A stretch of DNA of 64,000 nucleotides, taken from positions 62,001-126,000 of the forward strand of contig NZ_JABBXF010000014.1 of assembly GCF_013030945.1 (NCBI RefSeq), written 5' to 3'. The position numbers were made by a program, and so were the translations under genes. Each line of letters opens with the position of its first letter. Position 1 is the stretch's first letter. The notes beneath the pieces are model-generated. The model searched no databases and was not told where the DNA came from. It saw only the letters and a program-made list of their open reading frames with translations. Shown piece by piece: positions 50,891 through 59,201 of the stretch. Source of the DNA: Streptomyces morookaense. Its GTDB lineage: Bacteria; Actinomycetota; Actinomycetes; Streptomycetales; Streptomycetaceae.

Positions 50891-52696
50891 TCAGTTGCCC
50901 GCGGCCAGTGATGGCAGCGGGGCCGCCGGTACCGGCGGCTCCTTGTCCGTCATGAACGCGGAGAAACGCTCGGGGTGGTACAGCGCGTGCATCGGGTGCG
51001 GTGTGCCGTGCAGCGAGGCCAGCACGGCGGCCGCGATGGCGGGGGCCTGGGCGAACCCGCCCGTGTTGTGGCCGCCGTTGATGACGAACAGCCGCGCCCC
51101 GGCGGTCGCCTCCGCGTGGTAGAGCCCGAGGGAGGTCGCGGTCCAGGGGCGTATGCAGTACTTGAACGCATAGTTGTCGCCGGCCCGGGACGACGCGCGG
51201 AGTCCGGCGCGGTCCGGGAAGAGCCGTTCGATGGTGTCGAGGATGCCGAGCCGGACGGCGGCAAGCCCGCGCTCGTCCGGCTCGGTGCCGGCACCGGTGT
51301 ATCCGTACCCGGAGCCCACGATGAGGATCTCCTGACCGTCGGCGTCCAGCCCGACCGTCACGTTGGCGTCCTCGGTCACATGGCCGCGGCGCCCGACCTT
51401 GAGCGAATTGCCCAGCCGCGTCGCCCGGTTGCTGATCCGCATCCAGCCGCCGAGCACACCGTGGATCTTCCCCTCGCACGGTGTTCCCCGCAGCAGCTCC
51501 GGTCCGTACACCCCCGGCGACACGACGACGTGCGCGGAGCCGGGGACCGGCACGGCACAGTCGAAGCCGGTGACCGCGCCGGACGCGTCGCGCCGTACCC
51601 CCGTCACCTCGGTGTCCCAGTGGAAGCGGACGCCGCGGTCTTCGAGCCAGTCGACGATACGCCGGGTGAACTTGTGCACGTTGAGGGTGAACCCGGGCAC
51701 GAGAAGGCCTCCGGCCAGGGTCCCTTCGCGCACCGGGCGGGCCAGTACCGGGTGGTCGCGGGCGAGCTCGGCGGGCGGGAGCTCGCGCAGCAGGGCGCCG
51801 ATGGCGCGGTGCCGGGCCAGCGCCGCCCGGAGGTGGTCCGCGTCCGTGTACACGCGCAGGATGCCGTCGGCGAGGACGACGTCCTCGAAGAGTTCGGGAC
51901 GGCGGTGCCGCAGCCGCGCCCACTCCCCCGCCGCCTCGGCGCCGAGCGAGAAGATGTCCTCGTTGTAGGTACGGGCAAGCCAGGAGGGGACGCGCTCGAA
52001 CTCCTCGATCCAGCCGCGCTCTTCGGCGGTCAGCGACTGCGGGTCGCGGGCCAGCCAGCCGTTGTGCTCGACCGGCCGCCGGAAGAGGTCCGGTGCGGTG
52101 CCGTGGAAGTCCTGGTTGTGGTAGTCGTCCATCTCGGTGAAGGTGAACATGCGCGCGTCGTCGCCGGCGTGGCTGCAGCCGTACGCGGACCACGGGGCGG
52201 TGCCGGGCGCCGGGGACCTGTCGAGCACGGTCACGCGGAAGCCGTCCTCCGTGAGGCGGACGGCCGTGACGAGGTTGACGATGCCGGCGCCGATCAGGGC
52301 GACGTCGCGGTTCCCCGCACCGGCCGGCGCCGGGAGCGGCTGGGGCGGGCGGGTGAACGCGAAGTGCCGCTCGCAGTGGCCGAGGGCCGTGGCGATCGTC
52401 TCCAGGCTGCTGCCCGCGTGCCGGGACTCGGCGATGTCCGTTCCGCCGAGCGGCTGTGCGCAACCTGTCGCGTACGAGAGGAACTTGGGTCCCGGTATGT
52501 CCTGCGACCAGCGGTGCAGCACCTCGTCGCCGGGCCGCCGCGAGGTGATCAGGCCGGTGGCGCCGTGCAGGACGAGGGCGTCGAGCAGCTGCTCACCGGG
52601 GGCGGTGTCCAGCGAGGGGTCGTGCACGATGTTTCCGGACCGCAGGAAGTCCGAGGTTTCCAGACCGGCGTCGGCGAGAGTGAGCAGAATCTTCAT
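50891..52696 (-). CDS. FAD-dependent amine/amino acid oxidoreductase with N-terminal extension
   Basis: 601 residues. From about residue 130 it is a DAO-type flavoprotein: VALIGAGIVNLVTAVRLTED (dinucleotide site), then LARPVREGTLAGGLLVPGF and VINGGHNTGGFAQAPAIAAA near the C-terminus. The first ~125 residues (KILLTLADAGLETSDFLRSG, HGATGLITSRRPGDEVL) are an extra domain, loosely like the N-terminal half of 2-hydroxyacid dehydrogenases. The ATG overlaps the GNAT stop by one base (TGATG). Expected to oxidise an amino group or C-N bond. Confidence 0.87.
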   Translation of the reverse strand: MKILLTLADAGLETSDFLRSGNIVHDPSLDTAPGEQLLDALVLHGATGLITSRRPGDEVLHRWSQDIPGPKFLSYATGCAQPLGGTDIAESRHAGSSLETIATALGHCERHFAFTRPPQPLPAPAGAGNRDVALIGAGIVNLVTAVRLTEDGFRVTVLDRSPAPGTAPWSAYGCSHAGDDARMFTFTEMDDYHNQDFHGTAPDLFRRPVEHNGWLARDPQSLTAEERGWIEEFERVPSWLARTYNEDIFSLGAEAAGEWARLRHRRPELFEDVVLADGILRVYTDADHLRAALARHRAIGALLRELPPAELARDHPVLARPVREGTLAGGLLVPGFTLNVHKFTRRIVDWLEDRGVRFHWDTEVTGVRRDASGAVTGFDCAVPVPGSAHVVVSPGVYGPELLRGTPCEGKIHGVLGGWMRISNRATRLGNSLKVGRRGHVTEDANVTVGLDADGQEILIVGSGYGYTGAGTEPDERGLAAVRLGILDTIERLFPDRAGLRASSRAGDNYAFKYCIRPWTATSLGLYHAEATAGARLFVINGGHNTGGFAQAPAIAAAVLASLHGTPHPMHALYHPERFSAFMTDKEPPVPAAPLPSLAAGN

Positions 52697-53502
52697 CACG
52701 CTTGAGATTCCTGTTCTGGGATGGGGCGTTGCGGGGCCTGCGCTGCCCCATCGGGCACCTGCCGGCCGCGCGCGTCGTCGAACGGCGGAGGGCGGCGGTG
52801 CATGCGCAGTCGTGCGGGGCCCGGCCCGTCGAAGTCGAAGTCGATTCCGGCGCCGGTCCATCCGTCCCGGAAGGCCTCCTCCAGGGCGCCGGTGTCCTGG
52901 AAGGGGACGGTCCGCTCCGGCGTTCCGGCGGGTGCGGGGGGCCAGCCCTGCGGGTTGGGCCGGTACAGCAGGAAGCGCAGCTTTCCGCCGAACTTCCGCA
53001 CGATGCCGATGGGTTGGAATCCGGCTTCCGACAGGGTGCGTACGCCGTGCGGGTTGTGCGGTGAACTGGTGGCGAACAGGTGCCGGATGCCGGTGTCCGA
53101 TCCATCCGCCGCGTCTGCTCCGTCCGCTCCGTCCGCCAAATCCGCAACGTCCGCCAGGGCGCGGGCGTTCATGAGCCGGGCGAGTCCGTGCCCGCGCCAG
53201 CCGGGCAGCACGGCGACGGTGTCCCAGTGGCCGACGGCGGTGTGCTCCTCCGGTGGCAGAGCGCTGTCCTTCGCCAGGTTGAACGGGCGGTCGCGGGGAA
53301 AGTAGACGATCCGGTAGGCCACGGTCTCGCCGTGGTGCAGCACGCCGTAGCAGCGGCCGCCGTCGGCCAGGCAGTAGGCGATGAACTCGGGTGTGCTGGT
53401 CTGGAAGATGCCCGGGTCCGGCAGGGCGGAGGCGATCCGTTCCTGGAGGCCGAGCAGGAGTTCCAGGTCCCCGGGGCCGAGCCGGCGGACGTCGAACGTC
53501 AT
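52696..53502 (-). CDS. GNAT family N-acetyltransferase
   Basis: 268 residues. Motif A is in WDTVAVLPGWRGHGLARLMN. An Ala-Asp-Gly repeat (ADGADGADAADGSD) makes a linker before LFATSSPHNPHGVRTLSEAG. Larger than usual GNATs; the C-terminal ~80 residues form an extra helical part. It overlaps both neighbours by 1-4 bp. It may acetylate an amino-acid intermediate of the cluster. Confidence 0.88.
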   Translation of the reverse strand: MTFDVRRLGPGDLELLLGLQERIASALPDPGIFQTSTPEFIAYCLADGGRCYGVLHHGETVAYRIVYFPRDRPFNLAKDSALPPEEHTAVGHWDTVAVLPGWRGHGLARLMNARALADVADLADGADGADAADGSDTGIRHLFATSSPHNPHGVRTLSEAGFQPIGIVRKFGGKLRFLLYRPNPQGWPPAPAGTPERTVPFQDTGALEEAFRDGWTGAGIDFDFDGPGPARLRMHRRPPPFDDARGRQVPDGAAQAPQRPIPEQESQA

Positions 53503-54233
53503 GGGGCGGCCGCCGCGGAGACGGCGGAGACGAAGGCCGCGATCAGAGGGTCGGGCTCGATATCACCCGGGTCTGCCGGGAGTTCGGGGTGCCACAGGAC
53601 GCCCACGGTCCATGCCGGCCCCTCCCGCTCGATCGCCTCGGCGAGGGAGTCGTCCGACCTGGCCGTGACACGCCACCCGATGCCGCCCGGGGCCTGCTCG
53701 GGCTCGCCGAGGCCCTGATGGTGGTAGGAGGTGACCTTCAGCGGCTGTTCCCCGTAGGCGTCCGCGATTTTGCTGCCCGCGACGGGCGTGACGCAGTGCC
53801 GGGAGGGTTCTGTGAGGGACGTCCGGTGGGCGACGAGTCCCTGATTGACGTCCGGGACATGGGATATCAGCGGATTTCCGGTGACGGTGTGGAGTATCTG
53901 GGCGCCGCGGCAGATGCCGAGGGTCGGCAGTCCCCGGTCGAGCGCCGACCGGGCGAGCCGGGTCTCGAATCGGTCGCGTCCGGGCTGGTAGGGATATCCG
54001 GGCTGTGCGGTGGTGCCCGTGCAGTGGGCGGGGTCGATGTCCTCGCCGCCGGTGAGCAGCAGCCCGTCGACAGCGGAAAGATACGGTTCGCAGAGTTCTT
54101 CGGCAAGACAGGGTATGACCACCGGCAACCCGCCTGCACGGGCCACCTGCTCGACATATCCGCGATGAATGCTGTGGCTCTGTATGGCTTCGCGAAAACG
54201 TGACGTCACCCCGATGCGGGGCCTCATGCACAT
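53499..54233 (-). CDS. Gamma-glutamyl-gamma-aminobutyrate hydrolase family protein (peptidase C26)
   Basis: 244 residues from the ATG at 54233 (GAGGAGTTGGGTAC upstream); an in-frame ATG follows at 54227. Class I glutamine-amidotransferase triad: Cys in LGICRGAQILHTV, His in VGVLWHPELPAD with the Glu two residues on. Also RPRIGVTSRFREAI and LLLTGGEDIDPAHC as in PuuD. Such enzymes remove a gamma-glutamyl group. It is the first gene of the leftward operon, and may deprotect a gamma-glutamylated intermediate. Confidence 0.92.
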   Translation of the reverse strand: MCMRPRIGVTSRFREAIQSHSIHRGYVEQVARAGGLPVVIPCLAEELCEPYLSAVDGLLLTGGEDIDPAHCTGTTAQPGYPYQPGRDRFETRLARSALDRGLPTLGICRGAQILHTVTGNPLISHVPDVNQGLVAHRTSLTEPSRHCVTPVAGSKIADAYGEQPLKVTSYHHQGLGEPEQAPGGIGWRVTARSDDSLAEAIEREGPAWTVGVLWHPELPADPGDIEPDPLIAAFVSAVSAAAAP

Positions 54234-54397
54234 GTACCCAACTCCTCGATATCGAGCACGCAATGGGTATCGCCATGTGACCGGACGGCACGCTAACCGA
54301 CCCCCGACGGGTCGCGCAAGATCTCCAGGGTGAACACTCCGCCGCAACACACCTGGTTTGTCAGGGCGTTGACAACGAACAACCGGGGACCTCACCA

Positions 54398-54487
54398 TTA
54401 TCGGCGTCCGGCGATCAAGGGCGCTCGTGCACCGCGCCCGAATGCGACAACGCCGCCGGCGCCGGAGGAGTTTCCTCCGTTACTCAT
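54398..54487 (-). CDS. Possible 29-residue peptide
   Basis: It begins MSNGGNSSGAGGVVAFGRGA and ends in APLIAGRR. The start has an excellent ribosome binding site (GAGGAG, 5 bp before the ATG). However, that site comes from a repeated 13-bp unit, and the codons have only about two-thirds GC at the third position, below the local norm. It could be a leader or precursor peptide for the nearby PGM1-like ligase, or chance. Confidence 0.2.
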   Translation of the reverse strand: MSNGGNSSGAGGVVAFGRGARAPLIAGRR

Positions 54488-54489
54488 GA

Positions 54490-54529
54490 CAACTCCTCAC
54501 GGGCAACTCCTCACGGCAACTCCTCACGG
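54490..54529. repeat. Three direct 13-bp repeats
   Basis: CAACTCCTCACGG occurs at 54490-54502, 54504-54516 and 54517-54529, with one extra base between the first two. A degenerate fourth copy (CACCTCCTCATGAC) follows. On the minus strand each copy carries GAGGAGTTG, like a repeated ribosome binding site. Possible regulator-binding iterons. Confidence 0.75.
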
Positions 54530-54663
54530 TGCACCTCCTCATGACAGCCCCGCACCGCCCCGGATTTCCGCTGCACCGGCCGGGACGGAGATTTCTGCGC
54601 CCTCGATCCATTCAGGCCGCCCTTGCCCCTGGGCAATGGCGCCGACGGGAGAGGTACTGACAC

Positions 54664-55746
54664 GTGACTGGCCGATCCGTCCGCACGCCGAAAGACCTGC
54701 TGGCCAACAAACTGATCGACGAGGCCGACCTGCCGGAGATCGCCGATGTCGCCCGGCGCTATGCCGTGAGCATCACGCCGGCCATGCAGGACCGCATCTT
54801 CGAGACGGACGATCCGGTGGGCCGGCAGTTCGTCCCCACCGGGCAAGAACTGCTCGTCACCCCGGAGGAGAGCGACGACCCCATCGGCGACGACCCCTTC
54901 ACCCCCGTGAAGGGCATCACCCACCGCTACCCGGACCGGGTGCTGTTCAAGCCGGTGCACGTCTGCCCCGTCTACTGCCGCTTCTGCTTCCGGCGCGAAG
55001 TCGTCGGCCCCGGTGACCAGATGCTCCGGGACGCCCACCTGGAGGCGGCCCTCGACTACATCCGCGCGCACCCCGAGGTGTGGGAGGTCATCTTCACGGG
55101 CGGCGACCCGCTCATCATCGCGCCCGTGAAGCTGCGCCCCATGCTGGAGGCGCTCGATGCCATCGAGCACGTGAAGGTCATCCGCTTCCACACCCGGGTA
55201 CCGGTGGTGGACCCGCACCGGGTGACGGCGGATCTGGTCGACGCGCTCCGGCTCACGACGCCGGTGTGGGTCGTCGTCCACACCAACCACAGTCAGGAGA
55301 TCGGCGACGACGCCCGCGCGGCGCTCGCCCGGCTCGTGGACGCCGGCATCCCGCTCGTCAGCCAGACCGTGCTGCTCAAGGGGGTGAACGACACCCCCGA
55401 GGCGCTGGAGGAGCTGTTCCGCACGCTGATCGTGAACCGCGTCAAGCCGTACTACCTGCACCACGGCGATCTGGCCAAGGGAACCGGCCACTTCAGGACC
55501 ACCATCGGCGAGGGGCAGGAGCTGATGCGGCGCCTGCGCGGCAGGGTGTCCGGCATGTGCCAGCCCACGTACGTCCTGGACATCCCCGGCGGGCACGGCA
55601 AGGTGCCCATCGGGCCGGTGTACCTGGCGGACGACGCCGCCCGGGTCACCGACCCGTGGGGCGAGGAGCACGTGTACCCGCCGAAGCCCGCCGGAGGTCA
55701 GACCGAAGGTCAGGCTGAAGGACAGGCCGGAGGACAGGCCGGATGA
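54664..55746 (+). CDS. kamA: Lysine 2,3-aminomutase-like radical SAM enzyme (KamA family)
   Basis: 360 residues from the GTG at 54664 (GAGAGG 9 bp upstream). The radical SAM motif is HVCPVYCRFCFRREVVG (CxxxCxxC). PLP-binding and substrate features match the family: FTGGDPLI, VLLKGVNDTPEA, YYLHHGDLAKGTGHFRT and VLDIPGGHGKVPIG with the PLP lysine. Both Asp residues that hold the lysine side chain in known enzymes are conserved. Its shorter length is close to EpmB. Expected product: beta-lysine or another beta-amino acid. A Gln/Gly/Glu repeat ends the protein. Overlaps the next gene by 4 bp. Confidence 0.9.
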   Translation: MTGRSVRTPKDLLANKLIDEADLPEIADVARRYAVSITPAMQDRIFETDDPVGRQFVPTGQELLVTPEESDDPIGDDPFTPVKGITHRYPDRVLFKPVHVCPVYCRFCFRREVVGPGDQMLRDAHLEAALDYIRAHPEVWEVIFTGGDPLIIAPVKLRPMLEALDAIEHVKVIRFHTRVPVVDPHRVTADLVDALRLTTPVWVVVHTNHSQEIGDDARAALARLVDAGIPLVSQTVLLKGVNDTPEALEELFRTLIVNRVKPYYLHHGDLAKGTGHFRTTIGEGQELMRRLRGRVSGMCQPTYVLDIPGGHGKVPIGPVYLADDAARVTDPWGEEHVYPPKPAGGQTEGQAEGQAGGQAG

Positions 55747-57023
55747 GCAGCAATGCAACCAGCAGGCCCAGCCGCACGATCCTGGCGAACATCAACAGCG
55801 ACACCATGGCCGAGAACCCCACGGACCGCTATCTGCGGGCGATGGCGCTGCCCACGCCCCGCATGCTGTGGGAAGCCGAGCCGGGCGACTGCGTGGTGAT
55901 GCTGGCGCCGTGCCCGCCGCACTTCCGCGAGTACGTGGCGCACACCGTCGGTCTCGACGTGGCACAGGTCGACATCGTCGCCCCTGCCGGGACCGCCACC
56001 GTCCACGCCCTCGACGTCGCCGGCGCGCTCGGCGCGACCGGCCGCCTCGCCGATCGGCCCATGCTGGAACCCTTCGCCCTGGACCGCCCGGTCCTGGAGT
56101 TCGCCCGCCGGACCGGCGTGCAGTTGTACCCGTACTCCGCCCACCCCGACGACTCCGTTCTGGAGACCGTCCGCCGCGTCAACACCAAGAGCGGCATCCG
56201 GGAGACGGTGGCGGGCCTCGGACTGCCGGTCGCGGACGGTGGTTTCGCCGCCACCCGGGCCGAACTCGCCGGGAAACTGGCCGCGTTCCTCTCCGACCGC
56301 CCCGCCGTGATCGTCAAGACCGACCGGTCCTCGACCGGCTTCGGCAATCTGGTGATCGAGGCCGGCGCACGGGAGTCCCGGGCCCGGCGCGTCCAGGAGG
56401 CCCTCGGCGACGGGCCCGACCCCGCCTGCGGCTGGACGTACGAGGAGTACCTCCCCCTCACCGCCTCCCCGAGCATGGAGATGCTCTGCGAGGACGCCGG
56501 TGTCACCGAGTACTACAGCTGCGACCAGCGGACGGTGGACAACGCGTGGACGGGCATGGTGGCCCCCGCCGCCGAGGGCCCCTGGCACGGTGAACTGCGC
56601 AAGGCCGCCCTGCTCATCGGGGAATGGCTGCACGCCCGGGGCTACCGCGGCATCTTCGACGTCGACTGCGGCACGTACGACGGCGGTTACGTGGTCACCG
56701 AGGCCAATGTGCGCGTCACGGGCGGCACGTTCCTGGAGAAGCTGGCGCGCCGGCTGCGGCCCGGTGACGCGCCCGTGCACTGGCGGGCGGACAGCCGGCC
56801 CGGCGGGCCGGGCCCCGATTTCGCCGAAGCGCTGCGCCGCATCGAGGCCGCGGGCCTCGCCGACCCGTCCGCCGCGGCCCGGACCGTCCTCACGGCGGAC
56901 ACCCGGGAGACCGACGGGAAGTGGCGCTACCTGGTGGTGGGCCGGGACGCCGCGTCCGTCGCGGCGGCCGAACGGGAGACGGAGGCGCTGCTGGGCCTCG
57001 GCCCCGGCTCCGGCCCCGGGTGA
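55743..57023 (+). CDS. ATP-grasp peptide ligase (PGM1-like)
   Basis: 426 residues. An N-terminal preATP-grasp domain (ILANINSDTMAENPTDRYLR, MLWEAEPGDCVVMLAPCPPH) is followed by an ATP-grasp domain: VIVKTDRSSTGFGNLVIE, TYEEYLPLTASPSMEMLCED and GIFDVDCGTYDGGYVVTEAN with the metal-binding Glu and Asn. This layout is that of PGM1-type ligases such as the pheganomycin enzyme, which join an amino acid to a peptide. It overlaps kamA, so its substrate may be the beta-amino acid made there. Confidence 0.9.
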   Translation: MSSNATSRPSRTILANINSDTMAENPTDRYLRAMALPTPRMLWEAEPGDCVVMLAPCPPHFREYVAHTVGLDVAQVDIVAPAGTATVHALDVAGALGATGRLADRPMLEPFALDRPVLEFARRTGVQLYPYSAHPDDSVLETVRRVNTKSGIRETVAGLGLPVADGGFAATRAELAGKLAAFLSDRPAVIVKTDRSSTGFGNLVIEAGARESRARRVQEALGDGPDPACGWTYEEYLPLTASPSMEMLCEDAGVTEYYSCDQRTVDNAWTGMVAPAAEGPWHGELRKAALLIGEWLHARGYRGIFDVDCGTYDGGYVVTEANVRVTGGTFLEKLARRLRPGDAPVHWRADSRPGGPGPDFAEALRRIEAAGLADPSAAARTVLTADTRETDGKWRYLVVGRDAASVAAAERETEALLGLGPGSGPG

Positions 57024-57154
57024 CCCGCCCAACCACCCCGCAGCCGGCGCCACATGACCGAATTGCGCATGGACGCACCGGCCGCCGCCCCGTGATCATT
57101 GCTGCCCGGCAGGCACCGCGACCGCCGGCGCTCCCCGACCAGAACGGCCTCCGC

Positions 57155-58045
57155 ATGAACGTCGTCACCCGCCAGCGCGGCGGAATTCTGCCGCTGACCA
57201 TCGCCTCGGTCCTCTGGGGCGTGTGGACCACGGCCGAGAAGTACTCGCTGTCCGGCCTCCCCGTGATGACCGTCCTCGGCGTCTCCCTTGCCGCCGCCAC
57301 CGCCCTGCTGTGGGCCGTCCTGCTGAACAAGGGCCATCGGCGGCCGAACCGCGCCCAGTTGAGGCTGCTGGCCGTGCTGGGGCTGCTCGAGCCCATGCTG
57401 GGCTATGCCGCGATCAGCATGGGCCTGGTGCACATCGAGGCGACCCAGGGCGCCCTGCTGTCCGGGACCGAGTCCTGCTTCGTGGTGGCGCTGGCGGCGA
57501 TCGTCAGCCGGCGCCTCCCCACGGTCCGCGGCATCACGGGCGTGCTGCTGGCCACGGCCGGCGTGGCACTGCTCAGCGGCGCGCACGCGACGCTCGGGCT
57601 GACACCGGGGGACCTGATGGTCCTCCTCGGCTCGCTGGCCGCGGCAACCTCCACCATCGTCGCGGGACGGGCCGTACTCGACCTGGAACCACTGGTGGTG
57701 ACGGCCTATCAGTTCACGTTCGGCTTCCTGTTCACCCTGCCGCTGCTGGCCTGGCAGTGGGCGACGGACGGCGGCGACGGCGCGGCGACGGCCCGGCCGG
57801 GGCACTGGTTCGTGGTCGTGGTCGTCTGCGGCGGGGGCCTGGCGGCGGCCTTCCTGCTGTTCAACCACGCGATCACGCGCGTCTCGGTGTCGGCCGCGGG
57901 CGTCGTCCTCAACATCATCCCGTTGTTCGGCCTGCTGGCCGCCACCCTGCTGCTGGGCGAGAGCGTCAACCGCTGGCAGTGCTTCGGGGCCGTGCTGATC
58001 CTCGGAGGGATCTTCCTGTTCACGGAGTCGGATGTGGAGGGGTGA
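57155..58045 (+). CDS. EamA/DMT family transporter
   Basis: 296 residues from the ATG at 57155; a GTG at 57092 is possible and neither has a clear ribosome binding site. Ten membrane helices in two repeats (ILPLTIASVLWGVWTTAEKY, DLMVLLGSLAAATSTIVAGR). Probable exporter of amino acids or peptides. It lies 131 bp after the ligase and is the second EamA gene of the region. Confidence 0.92.
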   Translation: MNVVTRQRGGILPLTIASVLWGVWTTAEKYSLSGLPVMTVLGVSLAAATALLWAVLLNKGHRRPNRAQLRLLAVLGLLEPMLGYAAISMGLVHIEATQGALLSGTESCFVVALAAIVSRRLPTVRGITGVLLATAGVALLSGAHATLGLTPGDLMVLLGSLAAATSTIVAGRAVLDLEPLVVTAYQFTFGFLFTLPLLAWQWATDGGDGAATARPGHWFVVVVVCGGGLAAAFLLFNHAITRVSVSAAGVVLNIIPLFGLLAATLLLGESVNRWQCFGAVLILGGIFLFTESDVEG

Positions 58046-58085
58046 CACACAATCCCCGGGAACGGTACTTCCGTACCGTTCCGCT

Positions 58086-59024
58086 TCACACCACCGCCAG
58101 CACGATCTTCCCGGTCAGGTGCCCCCGCTCGCTCTCCCGCTGGGCCTCCGCCGCCTCCGACAGCGGGTAGAGGCGGTGGATCGGCAGCTGCAGGATGCCC
58201 GACTCGAACAGGCCGAGGGCCGCCGTGAGGGCGGGCACCGTGCGGGACGCGCCCGGTTCGGCGCCGGAGGAGAAGCGGACGCCGTGGCGCAGGGCGCCCT
58301 GACTGTCGGCGATCGTCACGACACGGTCGGGGCCGCCCGTCAGCTCGACCGAGACGCCCACCGCGTCGCCCTTGCCCGCCGCGTCCAGGGCCGCGTGCAC
58401 CCCGTCGGGGGCCAGCTCGCGGACCCGGTCGGCGAGGCCCTCGCCGTAGACGACCGGGTGGGCGCCGAGCCCGCGCAGGTAGGCGTGGTTGGCCTCGCTC
58501 GCGGTGCCGATGACATGGATGTCGCGGGCCCGCGCGAACTGTACGGCCATCGTCCCCACACCCCCGGCCGCGCCATGGACCAGCAGGGTCTCGCCCTCGC
58601 GGAGTTCCAGCAGCTCCAGGGCCCGCCAGGCCGTCTCGGCCGCCACCGGCAGCGCGGCGGCCTCCTCCCACGGCATCGAGACGGGCTTGGCGACCAGCCG
58701 GCTCGCGTCCGCCAGGGCGCGCTCGGCGTACGCGCCGGTGACCGTGGGGCCGAGCACGGCGTCCCCCGCCTGCACCCCGGTGACGCCGTCGCCGACCGCC
58801 TCCACCACGCCGGAGGCCTCCCGGCCGGGGACGCAGGGGAACTCGACCTGGACGAGCGCGGCCATGTCTCCGCTGCGGATCTTGTGGTCGATCGGATTGA
58901 CCCCGGCGGAGCGCACGGCGATCCGCACCTGCCCCGGCCCCGGAACGGGCAGATCGATCTCGACGGGGTGCAGCACATCGGCGGATCCGTAGGTGCCGAA
59001 AGCAATGGCCTTGATCTTGGTCAT
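58086..59024 (-). CDS. NADP-dependent quinone oxidoreductase/zinc-independent MDR
   Basis: 312 residues from the ATG at 59024. GroES-like N-terminus (FGTYGSADVLHPVEIDLPVP, RSAGVNPIDHKIRSGDMA), Rossmann motif LLVHGAAGGVGTMAVQFARA and C-terminal LPIHRLYPLSEAAEAQRE. No structural zinc cysteines, as in quinone oxidoreductases. A strong palindrome 59 bp upstream of the start (59083-59104) suggests repressor control. It converges with the EamA gene. Confidence 0.92.
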   Translation of the reverse strand: MTKIKAIAFGTYGSADVLHPVEIDLPVPGPGQVRIAVRSAGVNPIDHKIRSGDMAALVQVEFPCVPGREASGVVEAVGDGVTGVQAGDAVLGPTVTGAYAERALADASRLVAKPVSMPWEEAAALPVAAETAWRALELLELREGETLLVHGAAGGVGTMAVQFARARDIHVIGTASEANHAYLRGLGAHPVVYGEGLADRVRELAPDGVHAALDAAGKGDAVGVSVELTGGPDRVVTIADSQGALRHGVRFSSGAEPGASRTVPALTAALGLFESGILQLPIHRLYPLSEAAEAQRESERGHLTGKIVLAVV

Positions 59025-59082
59025 GGGTTCACGATGCCTTGAAGGGGAGGATTCCGCGCCTCGAGCCCGCGCCTTGGGAGGC

Positions 59083-59104
59083 TTACTGTACACCTGTACA
59101 GTAA
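59083..59104. promoter_or_regulatory. Palindromic operator between divergent oxidoreductase and MBL genes
   Basis: TTACTGTACA and TGTACAGTAA are exact inverted repeats around CC. The site lies 59 bp upstream of the quinone oxidoreductase and 98 bp upstream of the MBL gene. It has the shape of a TetR-family operator, but no regulator gene is adjacent. Confidence 0.8.
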
Positions 59105-59201
59105 GGGCCGTTGCCGGGATCGGAGAGAGACACGGACGGCCCGGAAAACAAGATCGGGACCCCCTTCCGGTTTCCGCGCCGCCGGAGGTACTCCTGAAGC
59201 C

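Larger units (their letters stand above)
54234..54663. promoter_or_regulatory. Divergent control region of the biosynthetic cluster
   Basis: 430 bp between the C26 hydrolase and the radical SAM gene. It contains a -35-like TTGACA near 54370, three direct 13-bp repeats at 54490-54529, and two overlapping short frames on the minus strand (54480-54542 and 54398-54487). Promoters for both operons must lie here. No regulator gene is found within the cluster. Confidence 0.6.

Noticed and set aside
47052..52463. Very long open frame of about 1800 codons on the minus strand across several genes
   Set aside because: Only its 3 prime part is the penicillin-acylase gene; the rest is Arg/Pro/Gly-rich noise opposite or out of frame with the decarboxylase and FAD oxidoreductase genes, whose frames show clear families and coupled overlaps.
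54398..54487. Confident RiPP precursor peptide for the PGM1-like ligase
   Set aside because: Codon use is weak, the ribosome binding site derives from a repeat unit, and no conserved leader/core pattern is visible; kept only as a low-confidence possibility.
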